A DNA stretch of 64,000 nucleotides from Lysobacter sp. (GCA_019634715.1 JAHCAU010000007.1:154609-218608), one strand, 5' to 3'. Shown: positions 7,995 through 17,217, numbered from the stretch's first letter. Notes: generated by a model from the letters alone, not told the origin. Numbers and translations: made by a program.

Positions 7995-9061
7995 GCGCGA
8001 ACGCACGCATGCAGGCGCTGTGGCTGCGATTGACGCAGGCCGAGGTGATCTCCGGCGACGCGCCGGACATCGACGACGACACGCCCTGGTATCTCGCCGC
8101 ACTGATCGGCGTGTCGGCGTGGATCGCGGCGCTGTTTTTCCATGGTTTCTTCCTGGCCCTGTTCGATGGACTCCACAACGAGCCCGCGCTGGCGCTTCCG
8201 ATCGGCGCCGGCTGCTGCGCGGTGGCATGGCTGTTGCTGCGCGTGGCGCGCGGTCGCGATTTCATCGAGCAGTTCGCGATCGCGACCAGCCTGGTGGGAC
8301 AACTGCTGATCGGCGCGGCGTTCTTCGAATGGGGCGAACGTCCCGGCGGCGACGATCACTGGCGTCTGGCATGGCTGGGGGTGGGCTCGGTCGCCGCGGC
8401 CATGTACGCGATCGGCCGCCTGCCGATGCATCGTTTCCTCTGCGGCGTCATCGTGGCCGTGGCGCTGCTCGCCGTCTGCCTCGTCGGCGATGACGCGACG
8501 AAGCATTTCGCGATCCCGCTGTTGGCCTGGGCGATGTTCGCCGCGTGGTGGCGCAGCGCGGGTCATGACCGCCTGGCCGTTGCCTTGCCGCCGCTGGCCT
8601 GGGCGCTGGGACTGGTGCTGCTGTTCTCGACCTGGTTCGTCGCCCGCGCGGGCGGCCTGTTCACCGGCCGGGTCGAGCAGGCGCGCGACCTGCTGCTGGT
8701 CGCAGATGCGCTGGTGGTGCCGCTGCTGCCGCTGTGCGCGTACTGGCTGGCTGCGCGACAGCCTGCGCTCGATGCACGCGGGCGGCTGTTCGCATTCGTC
8801 TTCGCTGCTGGCTTCGCATTGCTGCTGTGGCGTGCGCCGGGCGTGTCGATCGGCATCACGCTGGCGCTGATCGGCTTCGCCCTGTACCGACCCGCGTTGC
8901 TGGCGGTGGGTCTGCTCGGCACGGCGGCCTACCTGTTCGATTACTACTACCACCTGCAGCTGACCCTGCTGGAGAAATCCGGCTGGCTCGCGGCTGCGGG
9001 CGTCGCGGTGCTGGCGGTGCGCTGGGCGCATGTGCGCTTCGCGCGGAAGGAGGCGGCATGA
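7991..9061 (+). CDS. DUF4401 multi-spanning membrane protein
   Basis: A 356-residue membrane protein with an acidic N-terminal stretch (APDIDDDTPWYLA) and then about ten hydrophobic segments, the pattern of DUF4401. A conserved FDYYYHLQLTLLEKS segment sits before the last helix. The start ATG overlaps the upstream stop and its own stop overlaps the next start, so it is translationally coupled on both sides. Function is unknown; context links it to the DUF2157 and GDYXXLXY partners. Confidence 0.82.
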   Translation: MSANARMQALWLRLTQAEVISGDAPDIDDDTPWYLAALIGVSAWIAALFFHGFFLALFDGLHNEPALALPIGAGCCAVAWLLLRVARGRDFIEQFAIATSLVGQLLIGAAFFEWGERPGGDDHWRLAWLGVGSVAAAMYAIGRLPMHRFLCGVIVAVALLAVCLVGDDATKHFAIPLLAWAMFAAWWRSAGHDRLAVALPPLAWALGLVLLFSTWFVARAGGLFTGRVEQARDLLLVADALVVPLLPLCAYWLAARQPALDARGRLFAFVFAAGFALLLWRAPGVSIGITLALIGFALYRPALLAVGLLGTAAYLFDYYYHLQLTLLEKSGWLAAAGVAVLAVRWAHVRFARKEAA

Positions 9062-9615
9062 GGCACTGGCGCAACATCCTGCTCTGGGGCGGCCTGCTGC
9101 TGGCGCTGGTCGTCGCCAACCTCGGCATCCGCGGCCACGAGCGCACGCTGTCGGAAGGTCGCGTGGTGCTGCTGGAACTGGCGCCGGTGGATCCGCGTTC
9201 GCTGATGCAGGGCGACTACATGGTGTTGCGGTTTGCCGTCGACGAGGCGGTGATGCACGCCATGCACCCCGACATCAACGATGCCAGGCGTCTGAGGCAG
9301 ATGGGTTGGGACGCGAGGCGCGGCTGCAGCGCCGGACGCTGTGGTGACGGTTATCTCGTCGTCGCGCCGGACCGCGACGGCGTTGGCCGCTTCGTCCGCA
9401 TTCAGGACACGCCACAGCCGATCGCGAAGGGCGAGGTCGCGGTGCAGTTTCGCGAGCGCCGCTGGTCGCAGATCGTCATCGCCGGCAACAGCTGGTTCTT
9501 CCCCGAAGGCCAGGCGAAGCGCTACGAATCGGCGCGCTACGCCGAACTGCGCGTCGCCGCCGACGGCACCGCGCTGATCGCCGGGCTGCGCGACGAGAAA
9601 CGCAAGCCGCTCTGA
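9058..9615 (+). CDS. GDYXXLXY-domain protein
   Basis: A 185-residue protein with one N-terminal membrane helix (residues 6-24) and a periplasmic domain carrying the family signature GDYMVLRF at about residue 51, preceded by LLELAPVDPRSLMQ. The pair of cysteines in RGCSAGRCGDG is a local peculiarity that could form a disulfide. Function is unknown. It is the last gene of the DUF2157-DUF4401-GDYXXLXY operon; 13 bases separate it from the convergent YkgJ-like gene. Confidence 0.85.
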   Translation: MRHWRNILLWGGLLLALVVANLGIRGHERTLSEGRVVLLELAPVDPRSLMQGDYMVLRFAVDEAVMHAMHPDINDARRLRQMGWDARRGCSAGRCGDGYLVVAPDRDGVGRFVRIQDTPQPIAKGEVAVQFRERRWSQIVIAGNSWFFPEGQAKRYESARYAELRVAADGTALIAGLRDEKRKPL

Positions 9616-9628
9616 TCGCGCGCCTCGC

Positions 9629-9883
9629 TCACGGCCGCGTCGCGATCTCCAGCAGCGACAGCAGGTCGATGGCCTCGTCGCGCGAAGCGCCGCACATGTC
9701 CGGCGCCGGGCGCAGCGAGGCACAGAACGCCGGCCGCTCGGGCTGGCCGAACAGCCGGCAGCGCAGGGTGTCGTCCAGTTGCACGCAGGGCAGGCCCGCC
9801 GGCTTGCCGTGCGGCATGCCGGGGATGGGCGAGGCGATCGAGGGCGCGATGCAGCAGGCGCCGCAACCGGGTCGGCAGTCCAT
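9629..9883 (-). CDS. YkgJ-family CxxCxxCC cysteine-cluster protein
   Basis: An 84-residue protein with the N-terminal cluster CRPGCGACC and further cysteines in LPCVQLDD, LRCRLF, FCASL and DMCGA. This pattern defines the YkgJ/YkgN zinc- or iron-binding family, thought to chelate a metal; the physiological role is unknown. The start ATG immediately precedes the cysteine cluster; longer in-frame extensions look non-coding. It sits between two oppositely transcribed membrane operons. Confidence 0.85.
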   Translation of the reverse strand: MDCRPGCGACCIAPSIASPIPGMPHGKPAGLPCVQLDDTLRCRLFGQPERPAFCASLRPAPDMCGASRDEAIDLLSLLEIATRP

Positions 9884-10069
9884 CGGGGCGGTTCGTGCCG
9901 GGTGGGCGGCCAGTGTGCCTGATACCCGCATCGGGGGCGTAATTTGCGCGGCGTCACGGTAGAGTAGGCCCCGCATGCGAACAGAGACGACGGGATCGGG
10001 ACCGGTGGGAACGAGGGACGGGGGCACGACGGCGCCGCACGCCACGCACAGGGCGTGGAGCCGCGACGC

Positions 10070-10771
10070 ATGAGCGAACGTGGCATGCGCAGCCTCGACA
10101 CGGTGCGCGAGGTCTACACCCCCGAAGGCGTCGCCCTGCGGTTGCCCGCGGCCGGCCCGGTGCCGCGCGCGCTGGCCTGGCTGATCGACACCTCGGTGCG
10201 CCTGTCGCTGATGACGGTGGTCGCGATCGTCGCGGGGATGTTCGGCAAGGCCGGCATCGGCATCCATCTCATCGCCTACTTCCTGATCTTCTGGGCCTAC
10301 CCGATCCTGTTCGAGGTGCTCTGGGACGGCCAGACCCTCGGCAAGCGCGCGATGTCGCTGCGGGTGATCTCCGACGACGGCGCGCCGATCGGCTGGCTCG
10401 CGTCGATCGTGCGCAACCTGCTGCGTACCGTGGATTTCCTGCCCATCGGCTATGCCACCGGGCTGATCGCGGGCTTCTTCGACCCCTGGGGCCGCCGCCT
10501 GGGCGACATGGTCGCCCGGACCATGGTCATCCATGCGCCGGCCGCCGCGCCCGTGCCGCGCGTGCAGGTCGAGGGCGTGTACGCGCCCGCGCAGCCGCTG
10601 CGCCCGCAGGAGCAGGCGGCGGTCATCGCCTTCGCCGATCGCGCGTCGCTGCTGACCCAGGCGCGCCGCGAGGAGCTGGCGAACATCGCCGCGCCGGCGG
10701 TGGGCATCGGCGGCGCGCTCGGCGCCCTGCGCCTGCAGGGCGTGGCCAACTGGCTGCTGGGGCGGCAATGA
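10070..10771 (+). CDS. RDD-family membrane protein
   Basis: A 233-residue membrane protein of the RDD family. Visible pattern: RALAWLIDTSVRL at the first helix, GQTLGKRAMSLRVI in the loop, and RNLLRTVDFLP with FFDPWGRRLGDMVA near the end of the domain. A soluble C-terminal tail of about 70 residues follows. Family members are implicated in ion or solute exchange in some bacteria, but no substrate can be inferred here. I chose ATG 10070 (MSERG); GTG 10055 and ATG 10085 are alternatives. It is the first gene of a six-gene coupled operon. Confidence 0.85.
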   Translation: MSERGMRSLDTVREVYTPEGVALRLPAAGPVPRALAWLIDTSVRLSLMTVVAIVAGMFGKAGIGIHLIAYFLIFWAYPILFEVLWDGQTLGKRAMSLRVISDDGAPIGWLASIVRNLLRTVDFLPIGYATGLIAGFFDPWGRRLGDMVARTMVIHAPAAAPVPRVQVEGVYAPAQPLRPQEQAAVIAFADRASLLTQARREELANIAAPAVGIGGALGALRLQGVANWLLGRQ

Positions 10772-11871
10772 CCACGACCGCACCGGAGGCGTCGCCTGCT
10801 CCCGCGATGCCGACCTCGACCGGGGCCGCGGCCATGCGACCGGCGGTGATGCGCCAGGAAGCCTTCGTCGCGCGTCATCAGGGCGAGTGGGACGAGTTCG
10901 AGGTCTGGCTGGCCAAACGCGGCAGTCCGCGCGACGCGCGCCGGTCGCCGGTCGTCACCGGAGCGCTGCGCGACGAAGACGTGCCGGCGCGCTACCGCCG
11001 CCTGTGCCAGCAGCTGGCGCTGGCGCGCAGCCGAGGCTACAGCCCGCGCGTGGTCGAACGCCTGCAGGCCCTGACCCAGCGCGGCCATGCCGTGCTCTAC
11101 CGCGCGCCGCCGGCGCAATGGCATCGCGCGCTGTGGTTCCTGCTCGCCGATTTCCCGCGCCTGGTGCGCGCGCAGCGCGGCTGTCTGCTTGCGGCCATCC
11201 TGCTGTTCGCCGCGCCGCTGGTGGCCTCGTTCGTGGCCGTGCAGCAGATGCCGGAACTGGTCTACAGCATCATGTCGCCGGAACAGGTGGCCGAATTCGA
11301 GGCGATGTACGAGCCGACGGCCACCCGGCACCGGATCGGGCGCGACAGCGGGTCGGACTTCGCGATGTTCGGCCACTACATCATGAACAACATCAGCATC
11401 GGCCTGCGCACCTTCGCCAGCGGCCTGCTCGCGGGCATCGGCACGATCGTGGTGCTGCTGACCAACGGCGTGATGATCGGCGGCACCGCCGGCCACCTGC
11501 AGGCCATCGGCCACGGCGATCCGTTCTGGCGCTTCGTCGCCGGGCATTCGGCGCCGGAACTCGTCGCGATCGTGATCGCCGGCGCAGCGGGCCTGCAGCT
11601 GGGGCTGGCGCTGATGGCGCCGGGTCGCCGTCGCCGCGTGGATGCGCTGATCGACGCTGGCCGCATCGGCGCGCGGCTGTGCCTGGGCGTGTTCGTCATG
11701 CTGCTGTTCGCCGCGTTCGTCGAAGCGTTCTGGTCGTCGATCGGCTGGATCCCCGCGCTGGTGAAGTACGGGGTCGGCGCGCTGCTGTGGACGCTCACGC
11801 TGGCCTGGCTGGCCTTCGGCGGGCGCGGCATCGTCGATGCGCCGTCGACGACGCGGAGCGGTCGTCGATGA
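10768..11871 (+). CDS. Stage II sporulation protein M (SpoIIM) family membrane protein
   Basis: A 367-residue protein with a soluble N-terminal part of about 130 residues and a C-terminal SpoIIM-like domain of five or six helices. The diagnostic segment is HYIMNNISIGLRTFASG followed by a Gly-rich helix. The organism is not expected to sporulate; in proteobacteria this family travels with RDD, MoxR and DUF58 genes, as here. Function is unknown. It overlaps both neighbours by four bases. Confidence 0.85.
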   Translation: MTTTAPEASPAPAMPTSTGAAAMRPAVMRQEAFVARHQGEWDEFEVWLAKRGSPRDARRSPVVTGALRDEDVPARYRRLCQQLALARSRGYSPRVVERLQALTQRGHAVLYRAPPAQWHRALWFLLADFPRLVRAQRGCLLAAILLFAAPLVASFVAVQQMPELVYSIMSPEQVAEFEAMYEPTATRHRIGRDSGSDFAMFGHYIMNNISIGLRTFASGLLAGIGTIVVLLTNGVMIGGTAGHLQAIGHGDPFWRFVAGHSAPELVAIVIAGAAGLQLGLALMAPGRRRRVDALIDAGRIGARLCLGVFVMLLFAAFVEAFWSSIGWIPALVKYGVGALLWTLTLAWLAFGGRGIVDAPSTTRSGRR

Positions 11872-13487
11872 AGATCGAATCGCTGTCGGTCGAACTGCGC
11901 CCGCGGTCGGGCTGGGAAGCGATGGAACTGGGCGCGGCGCTGGTGCGACGGCATGCCGCGGCGATCTGGCTGCCGTGGATCATCGTCACCGGCCTGGCGT
12001 TCGTGCTGCTCAACCTCGCCGCGTGGGCGATCGACCAGGTCTGGCTCGCGCTGCTGGCGATGTGGTGGCTGCGGCCGGTGTTCGACCGCATCCCGCTGTA
12101 CGTGCTGTCTCGGGCGGTGTTCGGCAGCGTGCCGACGGTCGCCGACACCCTGCGCGCGCAACTGCACTGGGGCTGGCGGCCGATGCTCGGCCACCTCACC
12201 TGGCGGCGGCTCAGCCCGTTCCGCACGGCGATGCTGCCGGTCGACCTGCTCGAAGGCGCCGCGCCCGCCGTCATGCGCGAGCGCCGCCGCGTCATCGGCG
12301 CCGGCAACGGCGGCCACGCGGCGATGCTGCTGCTGATGTGCCTGCACTTCATCGTCGCCCTGCAGTTCTCGGCGCTGCTGATCCCGATGGTGTTCGTGCC
12401 GAACGAGCTGCTGTCGGAAGCCGCGCGCGGCGTCTGGCTGACCATCACCGAGCGTCCGCCGGTGTGGGCGCTGATCGCGCTGAATCTCGTCGACTGGCTG
12501 GCGGTCGCCCTGATCGAACCGTTCTACATCGGCGCCGGTTTCGGCCTGTATCTCAACCGGCGCACGCAGCTGGAAGCCTGGGACCTGGAGATCGCGTTCC
12601 GACGCATGCGCCAGCGCATCGGCGCCGCTGCCGGCACGACCGTGCTGGTGCTGGCGTGCCTGGCGCCGCTGGCGTTGTCGCCGGGTCCGGCATGGGCGCA
12701 GGAGACAGCGCCTGCGCCGGCCGACGTCGCGCCGGCCGATGCGGCTGCAGCCGAAGACGAGGCGACAGAGGACGAGGCGACCGAAGACGAAGCGGCCGAA
12801 GACGACTCCCGCGATCGCAGTCTGGACGACATCTTCGGCGACCAGGCCGTCGCGCACGAGGCGTTCGGGCGTTCCGTGAAGAAGGCCTACACCGATGGCG
12901 ACCTGCGTCCGAAGCGGACCATCACCACCTGGAAACCGAAGACGAAGAAGGACGAAAAGGAGAAGGAAGATCCCTTCGACATGCCGTCCCTGCGCTGGCT
13001 CGGCGCCGTGTTCGCGTTCTTCGCCGAATACGGCCTCTGGCTGCTGCTGGCGGTGCTGGTCGGCATCCTGATCGCCACCGCGAAGCGCTGGCTGCCCTGG
13101 CTGCAGATGGTGGCGCGCCCACCGCTGCCGCAGCCCGAGCCGGTGGAGGTGCGCAGCGTCGACCATCACGAGCCGCTGCCGCCGGACATCGCCGCCGCCG
13201 CACGCCGGCTGTGGGCGCAGGGCCAGCCGCGCCGTGCGCTGGCCCTGCTGTATCGCGCCAGCGTCGAGGCCATGACCGCGCGCATCGATGCCCACCTGCC
13301 GCCGGGTGCGACCGAAGCCGAATGCCTGCGCGCCTCGCGACGCATGCCCGAGGCCGAGGACCGCGAGGCATTCCAGCGCGTGGTCCGCGTGTGGCAATAC
13401 GCCGCCTACGGCCACAGCCTGCCGGAGGGCGGCGATTTCGAAGCGCTGCTCGACCTGCTGGCGCGCCGCTTCCGGTGGTCGTCATGA
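11868..13487 (+). CDS. DUF4129-domain membrane protein with acidic repeat
   Basis: A 539-residue protein with an N-terminal membrane region (about residues 25-285, five or six helices), a linker, one more helix around 380-405 and a cytoplasmic DUF4129 domain at the C-terminus (RRLWAQGQPRRALALLYRA, then RVWQYAAYGHSLP). The linker at about 290-312 is an acidic tandem repeat built on EDEAT. The stretch PAWAQETAP looks like a signal cleavage motif but lies mid-protein. It fits the third position of the RDD-SpoIIM-DUF4129-DUF4350-MoxR-DUF58 cassette. Function is unknown. Confidence 0.82.
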   Translation: MKIESLSVELRPRSGWEAMELGAALVRRHAAAIWLPWIIVTGLAFVLLNLAAWAIDQVWLALLAMWWLRPVFDRIPLYVLSRAVFGSVPTVADTLRAQLHWGWRPMLGHLTWRRLSPFRTAMLPVDLLEGAAPAVMRERRRVIGAGNGGHAAMLLLMCLHFIVALQFSALLIPMVFVPNELLSEAARGVWLTITERPPVWALIALNLVDWLAVALIEPFYIGAGFGLYLNRRTQLEAWDLEIAFRRMRQRIGAAAGTTVLVLACLAPLALSPGPAWAQETAPAPADVAPADAAAAEDEATEDEATEDEAAEDDSRDRSLDDIFGDQAVAHEAFGRSVKKAYTDGDLRPKRTITTWKPKTKKDEKEKEDPFDMPSLRWLGAVFAFFAEYGLWLLLAVLVGILIATAKRWLPWLQMVARPPLPQPEPVEVRSVDHHEPLPPDIAAAARRLWAQGQPRRALALLYRASVEAMTARIDAHLPPGATEAECLRASRRMPEAEDREAFQRVVRVWQYAAYGHSLPEGGDFEALLDLLARRFRWSS

Positions 13488-14650
13488 GCGCCGCCCCCGC
13501 GAGCCGCGGCCGCCGGGCCGGGCTGATGGTCGCGCTCACCGTGCTCGGCGTCGTCGTCGCCGCGCTCGCGGTGTGGTGGTTCCTGGACACCCATCACCGC
13601 GTCGAGGAAACACTCGATCTGCCGCCCAAGGGTGAGGCCTCCTACAACCCGCTGTACGCGCTGAAGCTGTCGCTGCGCGATGCCGGCCAGCGGGTGGAGT
13701 CGCGCCAGCGCCTGCGTCTTTCCGAGCATCCGCTGAAACCCGCCGACACCGTGCTGATGGTCGGCGACGTGCGCGCGCTGCCGGTGGCCGACGCCTCGGC
13801 GCTGCTCGACTGGGTGGCGCGCGGCGGGCACCTGATCGTCACCACGCCGCCGCCGGGCGTGGCGATCGAGGATGCCGACGTGCCGCTGCTGACGGAGCTG
13901 GGCATCGCGCCTTACGACGATGCGCCCGAATGCATGGGGTTGCGGGTCGGCACGTTCGAGCGCCACCGGGAGTTCTGCAAGGGCCGCCGCTTCTATTTCT
14001 ACGACGAGGAAGCCCGGGTCGAGGCCGCGTGGTCGGAGCGCAACGAGGATGGCCTGGATTACGGCTACGCGCGCGTGGCCTGGGGCGAGGGCAGCGTCGA
14101 CGTGATCGCCGAGCTCGATTTCCTGCGCAACGACAAGCTGGAGGACGGCCCGCACCAGGCCCTGACCCGCCAGCTGCTGCAGCCGAACTGGGACGCGCGC
14201 GGTACCTTCCACCTGATCTACAGCGCCGACATGCCGCCGCTGTGGAAGCTGCTGCTCGATCATGGCTGGCGCGTGCTGCTGCCGCTGCTGCTCGCGCTGC
14301 TGGTGTGGCTGTGGATGCGCGCCGAGCGCCTGGGCCCGCTGCTGCCGGCACCGGCGGCGGATCGCCGCTCGTTGCTCGAGCATGTGCAGGCCAGCGGCGA
14401 GCACCTCTATCGCTACGGCCGTCGCGCCACCCTCTACGCCGCGGTGCATGAGGCCTTCATGCGCCGCCTGCGCCAGCGCGACCCGTACGCCGCCGCGCTC
14501 GACGGCCCGGCGCAGGTCGAGGCCATCGCGCGCCGCACCGGCCTGTCGAAGGACGAGGTCGAGGCCGCGCTGCGCTACCCGCGCAGCGGCGACCGCAAGG
14601 ATTTCGTGCAACGCATCGCCAGACTTCTCCAATTGAGACGCAAATTATGA
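13484..14650 (+). CDS. DUF4350-domain protein
   Basis: A 388-residue protein anchored by helices near residues 14-32 and 258-276, with an extracytoplasmic domain between them. The DUF4350 core is seen in SYNPLYALKLSLRDAG, DTVLMVGDVRALP and LLDWVARGGHLIVTTPP, a GATase-like fold seen near MoxR genes. The C-terminal cytoplasmic tail carries LLEHVQASGEHLYRYGRR. It overlaps its neighbours by ATGA on both sides. The activity is unknown. Confidence 0.82.
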   Translation: MSAAPASRGRRAGLMVALTVLGVVVAALAVWWFLDTHHRVEETLDLPPKGEASYNPLYALKLSLRDAGQRVESRQRLRLSEHPLKPADTVLMVGDVRALPVADASALLDWVARGGHLIVTTPPPGVAIEDADVPLLTELGIAPYDDAPECMGLRVGTFERHREFCKGRRFYFYDEEARVEAAWSERNEDGLDYGYARVAWGEGSVDVIAELDFLRNDKLEDGPHQALTRQLLQPNWDARGTFHLIYSADMPPLWKLLLDHGWRVLLPLLLALLVWLWMRAERLGPLLPAPAADRRSLLEHVQASGEHLYRYGRRATLYAAVHEAFMRRLRQRDPYAAALDGPAQVEAIARRTGLSKDEVEAALRYPRSGDRKDFVQRIARLLQLRRKL

Positions 14651-15651
14651 TGAATGACGCCACCGCCATTCCGTCCGCCGCGCCGGAGCCGATCGTCGGC
14701 GAAGCCCTGGTCGCGCGTGCCGCCGCCGTGCGCGACGAGGTCGCCAAGGCCTTCATCGGCCAGGACGAGGTGCTCGAGCAGATCCTGATCGTGCTGCTCG
14801 CCGGCGGCCACGTGCTGATCGAGGGCGTGCCCGGCCTGGGCAAGACGCTGCTGGTGCGCGCGCTGGGCCAGGCCCTGGGCTGCGGCTACGGCCGCGTGCA
14901 GTTCACCCCGGACCTGATGCCCAGCGACGTGAGCGGCCACGCGGTGTACGACCCGAAAACCGAGCGCTTCGCGATCCGTCGCGGCCCGATCTTCACCAAC
15001 CTGCTGCTCGCCGACGAGATCAACCGCGCGCCGGCCAAGACCCAGTCCGCGCTGCTGGAGGCGATGCAGGAACAGCAGGTCACCATCGAAGGCGGCAGCC
15101 ATCCGCTGCCGGCGCCGTTCATGACTCTGGCCACGCAGAACCCGGTGGAACAGGAAGGCACGTATCCGCTGCCCGAGGCGCAACTCGACCGCTTCCTGCT
15201 GAAGGTGCTGATCGGCTATCCCTCGCATGCCGATGAAGTGAGCATGGTCACCGCGGTCAGCACCGGTCGCGCCGCCGCGCACTTCGACCTGTCGCAGGTG
15301 CGTCCGGTGCTCAGCGCCGACGACATCGTGGCGATGCAGCTGGGCACCGCGCAGGTCACCGTGGACGCGGCGGTGATCGATTACGCCGTGCGCATCGTGG
15401 CAGCGACGCGCAAGTGGCCCGGCATCGCGCTCGGCGCCGGCCCGCGCGGCAGCCTCGCGCTGGTGCGTGCCGCGCGCGCGCAGGCGGTGCTGTCCGGTCG
15501 CGACTTCGTCACGCCCGACGACATCCGCAGCATCGCCAGGCCCGCGCTGCGCCACCGCATCGCGCTGTCGCCGGAAATGCAGATCGAAGGCCAGAGCACC
15601 GACCAGGTGCTCGACGCGCTGCTCGCCAAGGTCGAAGCGCCGCGTCAATGA
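14647..15651 (+). CDS. MoxR-family AAA+ ATPase
   Basis: A 334-residue cytoplasmic AAA+ ATPase, probably a chaperone acting on the membrane or VWA-type partners encoded beside it. Walker A is EGVPGLGKTLLVRAL and Walker B is NLLLADEINRAPAKTQ; sensor 1 is FMTLATQNPVEQEGTYPLPE, all canonical for MoxR. The C-terminal lid includes GPRGSLALVRAARA. It is fifth in the six-gene cassette and is followed by its usual DUF58 partner with a 4-base overlap. Confidence 0.95.
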   Translation: MMNDATAIPSAAPEPIVGEALVARAAAVRDEVAKAFIGQDEVLEQILIVLLAGGHVLIEGVPGLGKTLLVRALGQALGCGYGRVQFTPDLMPSDVSGHAVYDPKTERFAIRRGPIFTNLLLADEINRAPAKTQSALLEAMQEQQVTIEGGSHPLPAPFMTLATQNPVEQEGTYPLPEAQLDRFLLKVLIGYPSHADEVSMVTAVSTGRAAAHFDLSQVRPVLSADDIVAMQLGTAQVTVDAAVIDYAVRIVAATRKWPGIALGAGPRGSLALVRAARAQAVLSGRDFVTPDDIRSIARPALRHRIALSPEMQIEGQSTDQVLDALLAKVEAPRQ

Positions 15652-17030
15652 GTGCCGTGCCGGCCACCGCGAATGCCGCGCCTGCACGCGCTGCAGCCAC
15701 GCCGGCTGCAGGCGCGCGCCGCGCCTGGCCGCGCCCCGCGCCGCTGCTGGTGTGGGCGCTGGTGGCCTGGGGCGGGCTCGGACTCGCGGCCAGCACCGGC
15801 CTGGTGTCGGCGAACGCCTGGCTGATCGCCATCGCCGCGCTGGCCGGGTTGGCGCTGCTCGATCTCGCCCTGCTGCTGGGCGTCGCCACGCCGGAAGTCG
15901 CGCGCACGCTGCCGGAAGCCTGGCCGATCGGCGTCGAGCGCGATGTCGAACTGCGCATCGAGCACTACGGCCGTCGCCAGCGCGTGACCGTGCACGACCT
16001 GCATCCCGGTGGCTGGGCCATGCGCGGGCTGCCGCGCACGCTCACGCTGGCCGCCGACAGCGTATCGACCCTGCGCTACCACCTGCAGCCGGCCACGCGC
16101 GGCAACTTCCGTTTCGAGGGCGTGCAACTGCGCCTGCATTCGCCGATGCGCCTGTGGCGGCAGTCGCGCTTCGCCGGCGCCGCGCAGCAGGTGCGGGTGT
16201 TCCCGAACTTCGCGCCGCTGGCCGGCTTCGCGCTGTTCAGCGCCGAACAGGCCTCGCGCCTGGTCGGCGCGCACATCAAGCGCCGCCGCGGCGAAGGCAC
16301 CGATTTCCACCAGATGCGCGAATACCGCGTCGGCGACAGCCTGCGCCAGATCGACTGGAAGGCGACCGCGCGCGCGCGCAAGCTCATCTCGCGCGAATAC
16401 CAGGACGAGAAGAACCAGCAATTGCTGATGGTCGTCGACACCGGCCGGCGCATGCTCGCCCACGAAGGCGGGCTGTCGCACTTCGACCGCGCGCTCGACG
16501 CCACCCTGGTGGTGTCGTACATCGCGCTCAAGCGCGGCGACGCGGTCGGCCTGTTCACCGCCGGCGGCGAACAGCGCTGGGTGGCGCCGCAGCGCGGCAT
16601 GGGCGCGATCGACACCCTGTTGCGCGCCAGCTACGACCTGCAGCCCGCGCCGGTCGCCACCGACTACCTCGCCGCCGCCACCGAACTGGCCCTGCGCCAG
16701 CGCCGCCGCGCGCTGGTGATGCTGGTGACCAACCTGCGCGACGAGGACATCGAGGACGTGCTCGGCGCGGTGCGCCTGCTGCAGCGCCGGCACCTGGTGG
16801 TCGTCGCCAGCCTGCGCGAGCGCGACCTCGACGAAGCGCTCGACCAGCCGGTGGACGACCTCCATGGCGCCGTCGGCACCGCCTCCGCCGCGCGCTACAT
16901 CGCGCAGCGCGCCGCCGCGCACGACGTGCTGCGCAACCACCGCGTCACCGTGCTCGACGTGACCTGCGAACAGCTGCCGGCCGCCCTGGTCGAGCAGTAC
17001 CTGTCGATCAAGCGCAGCGGGTTGCTGTAG
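15648..17030 (+). CDS. DUF58-domain membrane protein
   Basis: A 460-residue partner of the MoxR ATPase. Two adjacent membrane helices lie near residues 32-75, then a beta-rich region, and then the DUF58 core with GEGTDFHQMREYRVGDSLR and QIDWKATARARKLISREY. The C-terminal half resembles a von Willebrand A fold (QLLMVVDTGRRM). An Ala/Pro-rich N-terminus follows the ATG. It is the last gene of the operon and its TAG stop lies at the edge of REP doublet C. Confidence 0.92.
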   Translation: MSAVPATANAAPARAAATPAAGARRAWPRPAPLLVWALVAWGGLGLAASTGLVSANAWLIAIAALAGLALLDLALLLGVATPEVARTLPEAWPIGVERDVELRIEHYGRRQRVTVHDLHPGGWAMRGLPRTLTLAADSVSTLRYHLQPATRGNFRFEGVQLRLHSPMRLWRQSRFAGAAQQVRVFPNFAPLAGFALFSAEQASRLVGAHIKRRRGEGTDFHQMREYRVGDSLRQIDWKATARARKLISREYQDEKNQQLLMVVDTGRRMLAHEGGLSHFDRALDATLVVSYIALKRGDAVGLFTAGGEQRWVAPQRGMGAIDTLLRASYDLQPAPVATDYLAAATELALRQRRRALVMLVTNLRDEDIEDVLGAVRLLQRRHLVVVASLRERDLDEALDQPVDDLHGAVGTASAARYIAQRAAAHDVLRNHRVTVLDVTCEQLPAALVEQYLSIKRSGLL

Positions 17031-17153
17031 GGCGGGTCTTGCACCCGCCGTCCGGCGCCACCAGTCGCGCCCGCGTCAGCTGTCCGGGCGTATCGTTCGA
17101 TCTGGCCGGCCTTGGCGGATATCCTGCAATGGCGGGTGCAAGACCCGCCCTAC
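17027..17153. repeat. REP-type inverted doublet C
   Basis: Arms at 17027-17049 and 17131-17153 are perfect 23-base inverted copies (GTAGGGCGGGTCTTGCACCC start). Each arm forms its own hairpin between GGCGGGT and ACCCGCC. About 81 bases lie between the arms. The left arm includes the DUF58 stop codon, so the element likely terminates the six-gene operon. Confidence 0.87.
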
Positions 17154-17217
17154 CCGCCGCCATGCGATCGGCGTAACGTGTCCCCCATCGTCCGATCATC
17201 GACCCAGGAGCGCGTGC

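Noticed and set aside
4331..9061. Very long plus-strand open frame (over 1500 codons) spanning several genes
   Set aside because: Only its last 356 codons (from 7991) have membrane-protein sense; the rest runs antisense to or out of frame with recognised genes and has Arg/Ala-rich shadow composition.
11868..13487. Split of the DUF4129 gene into two, because of the signal-like PAWAQE sequence in its middle
   Set aside because: The frame is continuous, there is no internal start with a ribosome binding site after that point, and homologous cassettes have a single membrane-plus-DUF4129 protein.
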